Assembly (NCBI GenBank): GCA_946902875.1
Contig: OX336358.1
Span: 15,307,694-15,371,693, forward strand
Direction: 5' to 3'
DNA: 64,000 bases
From: Nematopogon swammerdamellus
Taxonomy: Eukaryota; Arthropoda; Insecta; Lepidoptera; Adelidae
The position numbers and the translations under genes are program-made. The notes under the pieces are model-generated. The model was not told the origin of the DNA, searched no databases, and was given only the letters and a program-made list of their open reading frames with translations. The stretch's first letter is position 1. Each line of letters begins with the position of its first letter. Below, piece by piece: positions 37,193-49,800 of this stretch.

Positions 37193-37620
37193 CCGTGTGG
37201 GGCCGGTACTTTAAAAGAATAGCCCCACTGCATCTCTCCCCGTGTGTGTCGTAAAAGGCGACTAAGGGATATGACTCCCTTCTTATATTACTACACAGAG
37301 CATGAAATGCGCGCGCCCGCCCCTACTAGAGGCGCCGTGAGCGCGATTTCTCTACAACGACGTTGAAGCCTGTGGGCGTGGCCTATGACTTACATATGTG
37401 TGTTGTGCGTGTGCATTTGTTTTGTGCGTGTGCCTAACTTGCTCCTCTTTGTGTGTAGTGTCGATACTAGCACACACACACACATACGAAGCGCTAGCAG
37501 CTCAGCGTACGGTTATTGGGTTTCAAATATCATCGCTTAGGGCGCCTCTAGTAGGGCGCGGGCGGTAGGTATTTGATGCTCTGTGTATTACTAGGTGGTA
37601 GGGTTTAACCCTATCATTTA
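37193..37620 (+). mobile_element. Composite B/SINE A repeat split by a MITE
   Basis: 37193-37291 is the family B head up to 'cccttcttatattac'. 37588-37620 resumes with 'ttactaggtggtagggttta', the SINE A part. The MITE at 37292-37587 fills the gap. Confidence 0.75.
37292..37587. mobile_element. MITE, 296 bp, with long inverted ends and TTAC target duplication
   Basis: The ends 'tacacagagcat' and 'atgctctgtgta' are exact inverted repeats, extended imperfectly to about 45 bases ('cctactagaggcgcc' in both arms). TTAC flanks both sides (37288-37291, 37588-37591). Removing the MITE and one TTAC restores the uninterrupted sequence seen at 2455-2475. The middle holds (AC)n and GTGC-rich sequence, no ORF. 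Depending on whether the duplication is read as TTA or TTAC, a Harbinger-like or another superfamily is possible. Confidence 0.85.
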
Positions 37621-37633
37621 TTTCTATCAAAGC

Positions 37634-38028
37634 GGCGGGTGGCCGAGTGGTTTGGGCATCGGCTTCTCATGCGAGAGGTCCGCGGTTCGAATCCAGTCGG
37701 CGTGTACCAATGAGTTTTTTCTGACGAAAAAATTTACGTGCATACCTACACCTGCTGCTTCACCGTTCGGAACCGGTGTAAAACCGTAGGTTCCTTCCCT
37801 TGCCCCTCACTCGGTGGTAGGCTCAAATTGTAGCCAAATGGTTTGGTACCACCGTACTGGATATAAGATGGCCGCATAGCACCCTCGATTGTGTTCTCCT
37901 CTAGTCCAGTATCCAGGGAAGTCTCCGGTATGGCACCTACCTTCTCGGAGGTGATATTGCCTAGTCGGAGCATGCGCTTTGGGCCCCTCCGACTCGCCAC
38001 CCATACCGAATTAGATAAAAAAAAAAGC
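37634..38028 (+). mobile_element. SINE C, full length
   Basis: The head is tRNA-like ('ggtggccgagtggtttgggc' as A-box region, 'ggttcgaatccagtcgg' as B box). The body is 'tgagttttttctgacg', 'cacctgctgcttcaccgttc', 'gtaggctcaaattgtagcc', 'ctccggtatggcacctacc', 'ccgactcgccacccataccg', then an A-run. About 395 bp. The head resembles a class-II (Ser/Leu) tRNA but cannot pair its acceptor stem. Confidence 0.8.
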
Positions 38029-38034
38029 TTCTTG

Positions 38035-38420
38035 GTTGAACCGTAATAGGTAGCCGGTTGAAATTTTCACAGAATATTTGATATTATGTCGAATATACAA
38101 AGAAAAATTCTCGTGCACTGGGCCAGGGATTGAATCCTTGCACGCTGGACTTTCCTCTACAGAACCGGTAAACTCTAGAACGCTCTCCGTGCCCATATAT
38201 TTCCCCCCAAAGTACAGTTTCGGGTCCTTCAAGAGGGGCGTGAATGCACCTGTCAGGCCGGCATGGCATCCGCATACGACCGAATATCCATGGGCGTCGT
38301 TAGACACCTTATGGATGGTTCGGTGCCATATGTCACGCTTTTAATAAAAAAAATCAAAAAGCAAAAAGTATAAAAATAAGGGGGTCCCCATACAAGAAAC
38401 GTACTAATTTCTATGGGTCG
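38035..38420. repeat. Family D (minus) split by a LINE 3' end (plus)
   Basis: 38035-38110 is antisense family D ('ttgaaccgtaataggtagcc'). 38111-38350 is the second LINE family ('ccggtaaactctagaacgct', 'gggcgtcgttagacacctta', A-run). 38365-38420 continues D ('ggggtccccatacaagaaac'). Confidence 0.6.
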
Positions 38421-38960
38421 TGTCTATACTAACTATACTAACGGGTCGATGAATCTTGAACACCTAAAGCAGAATAATCGGGGGAATCATGCGAAAATGT
38501 GATGAAAAACGCGATGAAAGAGCTAACTAAAGCGAAATAAAGGTACGGCAGCGGTTATCCTTTTGCCGACGGAGCGGCCGATATCGGCCGCTTTATACAT
38601 TATTATACATTCTAGATTCAAATATACTCAATGTTTTCTTATGATATATGTTTTTTAGGTTAAATGAAAAATATATTGTTTTGTGAATATATACATATAA
38701 TAATGTATAATGTATATTACACATTATTATATGTATGTAGTATGTACATATGTACAGCTGTGTATGTATATATATATATATATATATATAATACGAAGGT
38801 ATTCGGAGAAATTCAACCTTGATGGTTAAATTAAAGTCACGATTGTGGTGACTTCTAGCCGATGATTTTGTACTTGACAATCACTCAGTCTTAATACTTG
38901 ACAAACTCTTCTCATTTTTAAGGTTCCGCTGGCGAGGACTATTTTGAAGTATTTTATAGA
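38420..38960. other. Non-genic stretch with (TA)n
   Basis: Includes a (TA)n run near 38768-38792. No coding or RNA signature. Confidence 0.45.
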
Positions 38961-38964
38961 GAAT

Positions 38965-39430
38965 ATTACAAATTTAAAAAACCCCCGACCCTTAAAAAGT
39001 CTAAAATAATATCCGTTTACTTACTTAAAGTAGTCGGAGGACGGCTAAGTAAATACCCGTGCAGCTCTGAGTTTTTATACTTTATTTACTAGCGGTCCCC
39101 CACACTCCTATAAGTAATTAAAGGGAAATTGTTTTGGCCTTTTTAAGGGTCGGGGTTTTTTAAATTTGTAATTTAGCTTTCATTTCAAGTTTTTTTTTAA
39201 AACCGCATAAAAATCGGTCCACTATTTAAGATAATTAATTGTTTTATTACTTAATTACTTGATTACAAACATAGCTAACAACCATCCAGATTAAACCAGC
39301 TTTCTAATAAAAAAATCTGCATTCAAATCGGTCCATCCATTTGGGAGCTACGATGCCAATATACCCATTACACACATACACACACACGTTAAACTTATAA
39401 TACCCATCTTTTTTCGCCGGGTGTTAAAAA
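38965..39430. repeat. Repeat with 35-bp inverted arms
   Basis: Arms 38965-38999 and 39139-39172 ('attacaaatttaaaaaaccc' against its complement, core 'cccccgacccttaaaaag') are inverted with one indel. The sequence runs on to a common lepidopteran end 'cgccgggtgttaaaaa' near 39430. Probably a non-autonomous DNA element; class unknown. Confidence 0.6.
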
Positions 39431-39579
39431 TAGCATTCTTATGGTATGCGGGCTGGGCCGCATAACAAGGTTTATCGCCCTTCTAAGATAGCAATATACA
39501 TTGTAAATTATAATTATTTGTTATATGTTATCATAAGTGCAGATTGTGAGATAATTATATAATCTTCGATATGTAATCC

Positions 39580-39810
39580 TTACCTATAATAAAATCCAAC
39601 GTCTGCTTTCTGTCTGAGTGTCTGAGTGTATGTCTGTCTGTCCGCTTATAACTCGAGAACCACTGAACCGATCTTAATAAAACAAAATTCTACGGATAGC
39701 TTGATTCTTCCCATCATCTATAGGCTACTTACTCTCACGCTAAATGGCTTATGAGGTTAGCAGTGAAGTCAAATATGAGAGCGGGCGGAGCCGCGGGCAC
39801 AGCTTGTCTA
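39580..39810 (+). mobile_element. LEP1-like Helitron, non-autonomous
   Basis: 'ccttacctataataaaatcc' to the hairpin 'gagcgggcggagccgcgggc' and 'acagcttg'. Almost identical to 30833-31068. Confidence 0.7.
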
Positions 39811-40532
39811 TTATAAATAATATGTATAATTTATATTTATATGATAAATAATACATACCTACCTATGTACTTATATAGATACATCGTCTAAAGTCTAAAG
39901 TATCGTATATATTAATCATTCTTATAATATATTTTATAATTTAACTTAATTAATTGTTAGTATTGATCTTTATTGTCTATAGTATGTGTATATTGTCCAT
40001 CATGCACCTATTTATAATATCTACATTATAATGTGTGAATGTGTTTATGAAAACCGCGTGTAAATCGGTTGAATCTTTTCCAAGTTATGCCAGCACACAC
40101 GCAGGCAGACAAACAAGTGGCATGTGTTACATTTAAATCTTACATAGGTAATAAAACTATCCATAAATAATAAAGTTTAAAAAAAACTGCATATGGTTTT
40201 ATTTCCAAATACCAACATTTACAATCCTACTATAACCAGCAGAGTGCTTTCTCACAAGGGACCAAACGATAATTTTCTTTCTACCCACATATTACTAGGT
40301 AAAGAGGGAAATGTTTAGCCTACTACCCTCGAATGTGTTGACAAAATAAATAAGCATCACGCACTTCATCTTGTTTCAATTGTTTTGCGAAACTTGAAGA
40401 GTGCACTCCATCATGTTGTAAACAATTTAATTTCACTAATAAACAATATTTTTAATAAACTTTACAAATATTAAAGTCGACAAGCAGTAGTTTAATAAAT
40501 TGTAAACAAAAATCTGTGTAAAATCAATTAAA
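39811..40532. other. Upstream region of Osiris gene C
   Basis: AT-rich, few repeats. I see no TATA-initiator pair as clear as those of genes A and B, so the transcription start of gene C is not placed. Confidence 0.4.
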
Positions 40533-40833
40533 ATGGTTAATGTTAATGCAATAGTTGTATTCGTAATAATCACTATTAATAATACAGTTAAAGCTGAAAC
40601 CAAAAACGATATAGATGAAAACATAAAAACACAAGAAAATGCGATAGATAATGTTCAAAATAACGAAGGGAATTCGACTGGAGATGGAAATCCAGCAGAT
40701 GTTTTCGACGGTGTTTATAGCGAGTGTGTGCTTTTTCTATCGTATCCGTGTATTCAGAAGAAAACTTTGATGTATCTTAAAGAGATGAATAGTCTTGACG
40801 AAGTGCCTGTTCTGGGAAATTATATTAAATTTG
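40533..40833 (+). CDS. Osiris C, exon 1
   Basis: Residues 1-100 plus one base: signal peptide, a Asn/Glu/Asp-rich spacer, and the two-cysteine segment ECVLFLSYPC. Donor G|GTAAGT at 40834 is a perfect consensus. Confidence 0.88.
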
Positions 40834-43800
40834 GTAAGTTCTCGCTATTTCATAATGTTAGTTATATCGATACAATTCCAGTGTGGAACTAATTGAGGTA
40901 AAGCAACTATCGTACCTACGTAAGCAAATTCATGCATACCACACGCTGTATCCGGACAATCGCGATAAGCAGAGTAATCGGTGTTGGGCTGCAGGTAATC
41001 TTTTAAATTACAGCAGAACACCGATCACCACGTTTAGCAATGTGTTCGGACAAGATAACTATCAATCAGCAAGTATGGCATGAAGACCCACCTGCTGCAT
41101 GACTCGATGGAAGGACCGTGCTAAGGTGATAGATGGCTATCCCGTTGCCCTTTAGCACTTAATCTTGTCCTTATCCCCCATATATAAAAATATTTACAAA
41201 ATTTTGGACTGCGAATGGGGAGGAATGTTCCGAGGAGGATTATTTATTGTGATAAAATAATAATAAACCTTTTTCAATGCGGGAAAACTTCATGACACTA
41301 TTGAACATTTACCTCACTTATTTTACCTCACTGTACGTGTCTTTACTATTTTTCTTATACATTAGGTATATGTTTTTATTTAGGAATTTATCTAACTCTC
41401 AAAATTTATAATTGTATGCACAAGCAACTATTTATTCTTTAGTACCGATATCAAATTAACTTGTCTAAATTGTATATTCATATATTTATATATATATAAA
41501 TATACATAACAAATACATTCATTTATCATTAAAATATTGTAAGCTAGAGCGGAAGTTGTATGTCTTCAATTGTTAATCTTTAAATTGTTCAAGGGCTGGA
41601 CTTAAATACAGCGCTGAGTCTAGTGAAATCTTCACTAGACTCAACATAGGCTGTGTTCAGTCCCTTTTTTCCTTTTTCCTTCTGTAACTGTTTAAATGTT
41701 ATGTGTTAATTAATATTACTTGTCTTGATTGTTTTTAAATGTGTCTTAATATGGTAAAATAATGTAATGCTGAAGGGGGAAAAATACATATTTCTTATTT
41801 CTTATTTCTTATTTATGTAGTTAACGTTTTTTTGAAGTAATAACCTATTCCTCTAATAAGTATGTCAAAAACTTTCCTGTGTGTTCATTTATTTCATGAA
41901 AACGAATTTAAAATTCTAACAACAACACACAATGTGATTGTTTCAGTTGGACACAGATATATTTTCCCTAGTCGCAAAGAATATATCCTTAAGTCTTTCA
42001 AAAACTGTTAAATTCGTTTCAGTAAAAGTAGAACACAATACAAACTCCTCAACAGACATCGAACCGAAAGAGTTGTCTTACCAGATAGACGACGCTGTTG
42101 AACTGTTCTTCGATCAGCACAGACTCCGGCTTCATACTCTTGGGCGTGATGTGGATGTGGCTAGAACAGGTAATGAAAATGTAATTAATTAAATTATATG
42201 TAAACAAATCTTAATTTTATATTAAACCTAACACGACGTTTTTGGAGTTACATGGATCGGTGTTTTGGGCAAAGGGTAGGGGTCATCTTTTGACACAGAT
42301 GGCTAAATCACCGGATAGATTCATCATGTGAGTACTCCTTACTTTCAAATTTACTCACTCTGCTTTCCTTTAAATATTGTCCTGCTATACTAAAATGAAC
42401 GAACATTCAAACATGAAGAACAGCATGAGCAGCAGCAGCTGTTCTTCATAGCATGAAGAACAGATCAACCTTCACTCAATACCTTGGTATCAATCTGGAC
42501 ATGCTTTACTTTACAAAGGGCCTACAACCTTACATATAATTTTCTTACTCGTATAATGATATCCAATACAATACAAGTCACAACACATATCGAACGCTGT
42601 ATCCCGACAATCGGCGTAAGCAGGGTAATCGGTGTTGTTCTGCAAAAGCTCTCATAAATTGCAGCACAACACCGACCATCCTATTTCGCAAAGTATTCGG
42701 ACAATTTATAGCAGCAACAGGACCTTTACAGCAGAGAACATTAACAATGTTTACGTAACAAATTGACGGAATGATCCTTTAACAAAATCTCTACGAAGCC
42801 TTCGATAGAGTCAAACTTTAATCATAAAAATAAAAATATATCGAGATGTCGGTTCCAGTGGACGAGTTCGTAGGCAGAAAGCGTCGGAAGGGCGGAGGCG
42901 GCGGCGGTGGGGACAAGGGAGACGGGGGGAAGAAGAAGATGATGATGATGGCAATGATGTGCATGAAGATGAAGATGATGGTCGTTAGTATACTATCCTA
43001 AGCTTACAAATTAATAATCCTTACCTACTTTTAGGGTTCCGTATCCGCACCCTATTTCTAAGCCTACGCCGTCTGTCTGTCTGTATGTAATCCGGTATGG
43101 GTGGCTTAGTCGGAGGGGCCAAATCGCATGATCCGACCAACCAATATCACCTCCGAGAAGGTAGGTGCTATAGGTAACGTTTCAAATTATAGTAATTTTA
43201 CAAATTTTTAATACAGATAATTTTTCACGAATGAAGACAATTCGAGGAATCTGAGAAAGAAATGCTTCAGTAGTTCGACCATGTAGAAATAATGAATGAT
43301 TGACTAACAAAAAAGATTTATAGAGCAAATGTGTATAGCGGGGTCAGAAAGGATCAGCCTAGGCTCTAGATGCACGTACCTAGACCAAATTGGTCGTGTG
43401 TTTTAAAGAATAAAGTGCGTTAATAAGCTAAACCAATACAAGCATATGCATAAAAGCTGCATGAGTGTGGATGAATGCATCAGAGGTGTGCAAGGCGGTG
43501 AAACGTAAATGTTCCTTCTTGCTAGCTCCATAGTTTTGATAAAATTGAATAAATTTTTCAGATGATTCCAGCCATGATGGGGATGATGGGAATGATGTCA
43601 TTCAAGGGGATGATGTTCAGCATGATGTCGTTCATGATAGCTAAGGTAGGTCATTCGATTTTATGCTACTGCATTCAAATCAAATCAAAATCGTACATAC
43701 GATAGTAGTTAATGTCTATGACATATTCTGCCAGTCGACCATACCTATTCCATGCTAGGTACAAGAAAACATATAATATAATAAAACCTATTTATTGCAC

Positions 43801-46800
43801 TCAATTGAAAGAAGGACAGTACACGAAAAGAAACAAGAAATACATGAGAACCTCTGATGGATGAGAAAAACAATTATAGAAAAGGAAGTATGGGTAGTGC
43901 AAGTGAAATGGAGGAGGAATATGTGCATGTTTTATTTTATACACAAATATAGTCACGATAAATTAATGTAAAAAAAATATAATAAAAGTTATACATATAC
44001 ATATAAAGTGTCTAGGGGCATGGCATTGCCCCCGCCAAGTCGAGCATATACTATTTACAGACGTAAAACAAAATGAAAGTTCATACATCTTATGCAGTCA
44101 ACTCAGAAACTAGGGACGCTGAAGAAGGAGAGAACCATTACCATTTCAGGAAATAGTGGGCTGTTCCAAAAATTGTTAGCCACAGAATAAATACATTTTT
44201 TTTTTTCCTGAAACTATTTTGATTTGACGGCTAATTTAAATACAAATCTCCTTGATGAAAATTATTAGCCACCTACGTGTAGTTCTTTTTTTAAATATTT
44301 TTAACGGTTATCCGTCACTCATATTTTATTTGCAACAATGGACGTCTCGCGAGAAGCTTTTCGTGTTATGATTTTCTATGCTTATAAACTAGGGTTAACC
44401 TTCAAGGAATCTCACGAAAATTTGCAAGCTGCTTTTGGGGAGTCTGCTCTTGCGTTAGCAACAGTTACTTATTGGTTTCGTGAATTTAAACGTGGTCGAG
44501 AGAACCTAAACGATGACCCCAGACCCGGCCGACCATCAACTGCAGTCACTCATTAAAACGTCATCAGGGTAGAGTGGCTATTGCGGGAGAATAGACACAT
44601 TACACATCGGGAGATTCAGGCTGAACTGAAGATTGGTATTGCGAAGTTTGTCTGCCTCAAGCTTTCGGGGAGTTGAATAGCGAGCGCCCAAGGAGCGGCG
44701 TCCGTGGCATTCTTTTTCACCAAGATAACGCGCCCGCTCACACACCGGTAAAAACATGGACTATTTGACAACTTCGGGGGTACAAAGGTTATCCCATCCT
44801 CCGTACAGCCCAGATTTAGCTCCATGCGATTTTTTTTTATTTCCCACGGTAAAAAAAATGCTTCGCGGGCGAAAATTTAACACTGCAGACGAGGCCGTCG
44901 AAGAATTTCGGCTGTTATTTTTCGACCTCCCGCAAGATACGTTTTTTAAATGTTTTGAAACCTGGTTCACCCGAATGCATAAGTGCATAGGGATTGGAGG
45001 GAAATATTTTGAAAAGCTGTAAATAAATTTTTTTCTTATTCTAACTATTTTTCATTTCACTAACAATTTTCGGAACAGCCTATGTAGACTCACTCTAGAA
45101 TGTTGAGTTCATTCTTCTCACATTTTTCGCACGTTTCTGTCGGAACCAGGTGCCCTAAAGGTGAAGGCCCTTGTGGTCTTAAATTAAAAGAAACTTGTGG
45201 TCGTATCTGTTTCAATTAAATCTTACTTAGTACCTACTGTTTGTGGTCGTTTTGACCTTCATCCAGTGCGATCCAGTTTGCTGTCTCCAATAGACATAAG
45301 TAATAATTGTAGTTCATCTTGTGAACGAGAATAACCTAGTAAATACCTAATCATTTGTTCTGATTTCAGATGATGTTGCTGATGAAACTCTTGGAGAAGA
45401 AGGGTGGAGGCGGGGCCGGTGGCGGCGGAGGCGCGGATGGGGTTAGATCATTTTTACAGAAATTTCTCCAAATGTACATACTACTCTAAGAGAAGATTAC
45501 TAACATGAAGTTATTATCATGGACGCTGCTCAAAGGAACATGCTAATTTTTGGATGCATGTAAATTTTTCGTCAGAAAAAACTCATTGGCATACCGGATT
45601 CGAACCTCGGACCTCTCGCATAAGAAGCCGTGGCCCAAAGCACTCGGCCATCCGCCGCTTAGAATAATTGATAATAGCTAATTATCTAACTACAAAATCG
45701 ATCATTGATACATCGTACATAATAATTACGGAAACCAGTGCATAATAATAAGAAATATTTTTAATACTAAGTAATGGAATATACCGTTGTGGGTGTCTTA
45801 AAACCTGATTTAGAACAAGTCAGCTTTTTTGTACTAAGGCCTAAATCGATCACAAATAAAAAAAACTAAAATCAGAGCAGATTAACTGTTCTTACTGCGG
45901 CTCGGACGTTAATTTAATTTTTAATAATGCAATAGATGGACGATGAAATAACTTTAGCTGTGCGTAAATTTTTAGGCGTATTAACCAGAAGGTCCCCGGA
46001 AGCGCTCGCAAGCTCACTCATCCAAAAACTCGCTCGGTTTTAGCCAATAGCCGTTTTGAGTACTTTTTGGTTGACATCGAGCTATTTTTTGAATGGGTGC
46101 GCGTGCGAGTGTGATTCCTAGCTCATACGCACGTCACTTGGCCTGTTTTTTTTATGGTAATTGACACGGTTGGCTACACCACCTACAACATCAGTGAGTG
46201 GTCAGCCCATAACACCGGGTGAACTTGGTGCCACGTCAGTGCCTCCCTTCGGTCGTGCCGGCTACATTGAATTGGACGGAAAACACAAACTATTTACATA
46301 GCCGTTTCAACCGAACTTTCATTCAGTGAGGTGGTACCAATCCGGGCGGGTTAAACCCTACCACCTAGTAATATAAGAAGGGAGTCATATCCCTTAGTCG
46401 CCTTTTACGACATACACGGGGAGCGATGCAGTGGGACTATTCTTTTAAAGTACCGGCCCCACACGGTATGTCCTACAAAAGGGACATTAGCGCATTTCGT
46501 ATCTGTTCAGTAGTGGAAGAACTGTGAGACTACATAAAGATCACAGCCTCCATAGAACCGGTAAACTCTGGAACGCTCTCCCCGCCCACATATTTCCCCT
46601 CAAGCATAGTCGATCGGAACTCTTCAAGAGAGGCGTGAAGAATGCCATGCCGGACCTGTCGGACCGGCATGGCATTCGCAACCACCGCGTACGACCGACT
46701 CTCAATGGGCGTCGTTAGACACCTTATGGGTGTCTAAAAAAATAACTGTAATCCGGACCGTGGCACGTAGAGATCTCGTTGTCTCTGCCTAACCCATTGA

Positions 46801-49800
46801 GAAACAGTTGTGGCTAACATTATGTAGTTATGCATGAGAATGGCTAGTTACATCATCATCTAGACTCACATATTTATTTCGGCATAAAGAACACACAGCA
46901 TTAACAATGTACCGTGTGCACCAATGTACTGTCTAACCCATCGGGAGACAGGTGTGATGCTATTTATGTTATACAGGTGTTCGCAGTTAGGCCTCCAAAT
47001 TAATTAATTAATTATAGGAGAAATTATGTCTTCAAAATATGTAAAATAATAATAAAAAAGTGTGGGGCCGCTACTTAAAAAGAATAGCCCCACTGCATCT
47101 CTCCCCGTCGCATGTCGTAAAAGTCGACTAAGGGATCGTCAGCCTCGGCAGCTTAATGGTGCGGTCAGTTATTGGATGGATGACCGCCCGACTGTTGGAG
47201 GCTGACCGTGGTTCGGATACCACGTTAAACTGTAGGTCCCTTCCCTTCTTACCTTACTAGGTGGTAGGGTTTATCCCGGCCGGGTTGGTGCCACCGTACT
47301 GAGCGAAACGTCGTCGGTCGAAACGGCTATGTAAATAGTTTGTGTTTTCCGTCCAGTTCAGTGTAGCCGGCGCGAAATGAAGGGAAGCACTGACATGGCA
47401 CCTAGTTCACCCGGTGTTATGGGCTGACATCACGGATGTTGTAGGTGATGTAGCCAACCGTGTCAAGTTTCCATAAAAAAAAAACAATATAATTTCATTG
47501 TGACAATGATATGCACAAATCAGTATGGTTCATCATCATTTTTTTTTGTCCCGTTCAGCAATGCAATCTATATGGAAGAAACGGGTAAGAAACCTTATAA
47601 GTAGATTTTTTTTTTTCATTTAACTTACATAAACTTTAATTAAGTTATAATACATACATAATGGACTCGATACAGCGCCGAGCCATCCGTCTTGTTGGTG
47701 ACACGAACTTACAGATGGTCTGGAGTCTCAGACGATTTGTGGGTTCGCTTAGTCTGTTTTACAGATACTATCACGGACGCTGCTCTGCGGAACTAGCATC
47801 CCTTATTCCCTGCCACCCGTCCTATCTCCGCATGACTCGTCGCAGAGAGACTCGGCACCCTTTTGTTGTTGACATTGGGCTTTTGAGAACCCATCGGTTT
47901 TCTAAATCGTTCCTTTGTCGCACCGCTAGAGTGTGGAACTGTCTTCCGGCGAGTGTGTTTCCTGCATCCTTTAACCTGGGTGTCTTCAAGCGTCGTATTA
48001 ACGGGCTAGACAGCCTAGCAACAGTCCGCAAATCTGCTGGCATGGCACCTAACTGAGCGTGGTTTCGCGAGGAGAGGTGATTTTGGCTCTGTCGACTGCA
48101 CCATTGGTCCTTCGGCACAGCCACCCATGATGGTTTACATAAAAAAAAACCATACCAAACGCTTCGTCCCGACAATCGGTGTAAGCAGAGTAATCGGTGT
48201 TGTACTGCAAGTACTCTTGTAAATTACAGCACAACACTGACCGCCACGTTTAGAAATGTATTAGGACAAGATAACTATCAAGTAAGGCTCGAAGACACAC
48301 TGCTACATGACTCGGTGAAAGGTCCGTGCCAAGGTGAGAGGTGCCGATACTGTCGCCCTTTAGCACGGCACTTTGTCGCCTTTTAAGACGTGCGCGGGGA
48401 GAGATGCAGTGGGACTATTTTTTTTTTTAGTACAACTCCACACAGTACCTTAAAATATTCCTTCCTTTATCATATTCCTGATTTTAATTTGGAGAATCTG
48501 ATCAGTAGTTTATTTCTAGAGATCAAAATTCTTCAAAATTTGTATGATTGAGGGGTTTCATGCCAATTCACGCGTAGCAGACAGGGGATGCATCCTTTAC
48601 TGTAGAGCTGCCTAAAGTGCGGACTAAGCGCTCCAGTATTTCTTTTATCTTCCGCACTGCGAAACTCTGGAGTGCACTTCCTCCCGATGTGTTTCCTGCA
48701 GTGTATGACTTAGGCTCTTTCAAGGGAAGCGTAAAAAGGCATCTGTCACGCCGGCGCGGCATTTCCAGCCTCCGTTGGAAACCGAATGCTTTTTGGCGTC
48801 GTCGTCGGCTCAACAATCCACGCTGACGGCGCCGAATGTCTCGCGTATCCATAAAAAAAATCCGGCCAAGTGCGAGCCGAATTCGCGCACCGAGGGTTCC
48901 GTATCGACATGTCATGGTCAGCGCTGTTTCATACTGTTTTCGGTAGATGGCGCGCATACACTTTTTAGTTTCTTGTATGGGGACCGCCGTGAATTTTTTA
49001 CTTTTTCTAATTTTTATTATCTGTTGTTATATCGGTCATAATAACACATATTTTGTGAAAATTTCAACGGGCTATCTATTACGGTTCAAGAGATACAGCC
49101 CTCGGACAGACAGACGGCGTAGGCTTGAAATGAAATGAATTTATTTATATATCTCGTCCAATAAAAACACACACAATAGATACAATAAAAATAGGTAAAA
49201 GAACTTTTAAGTTAAACGGTTTTATTAAAAAAAAAACAGCTGTACAAAAAATTAGAAAAAAATCAGCTATACAAAAACTAGAAAATAATAAGGACACAAA
49301 CCTGGGCCTTCTTAAGATTTTACGTCTGGGTAAGAAATCGTCAATACTAGCGTGCTGTCTTCTCATGTCGGATGCCAAAGGGCACTTTGTGTCGCTGCGT
49401 CAGCGGAATAAGTAATAAATTGAGATTTTTAACAGACTAATATAAAAACGTGGGGCGCATGTTATTACGTATATTATACGCCCCACGTTTTTATATTAGT
49501 CTGTTAAAAGTCTCAATTTATTACTTATTCCGCTGACGCAGCGACACAAAGTGCCCTTTGGCATCCGACATGAGAAGACAGCACGCTAGTATTGACGATT
49601 TCTTACCCAGACGTAAAATCTTAAGAAGGCCCAGGTTTGTGTCCTTATTATTTTCTAGTTTTTGTATAGCTGATTTTTTTCTAATTTTTTGTACAGCTGT
49701 TTTTTTTTTAATAAAACCGTTTAACTTAAAAGTTTTTTTACCTATTTTTTTATTTACTCGTTTTTAGTTAGATTTTTTTATAATTTTTTTCTTTCATGGT

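Noticed and set aside
37634..37710. tRNA-like sequence with A and B boxes
   Set aside because: The acceptor stem does not pair and the sequence continues into the SINE C body with an A-rich end; it is a SINE promoter.
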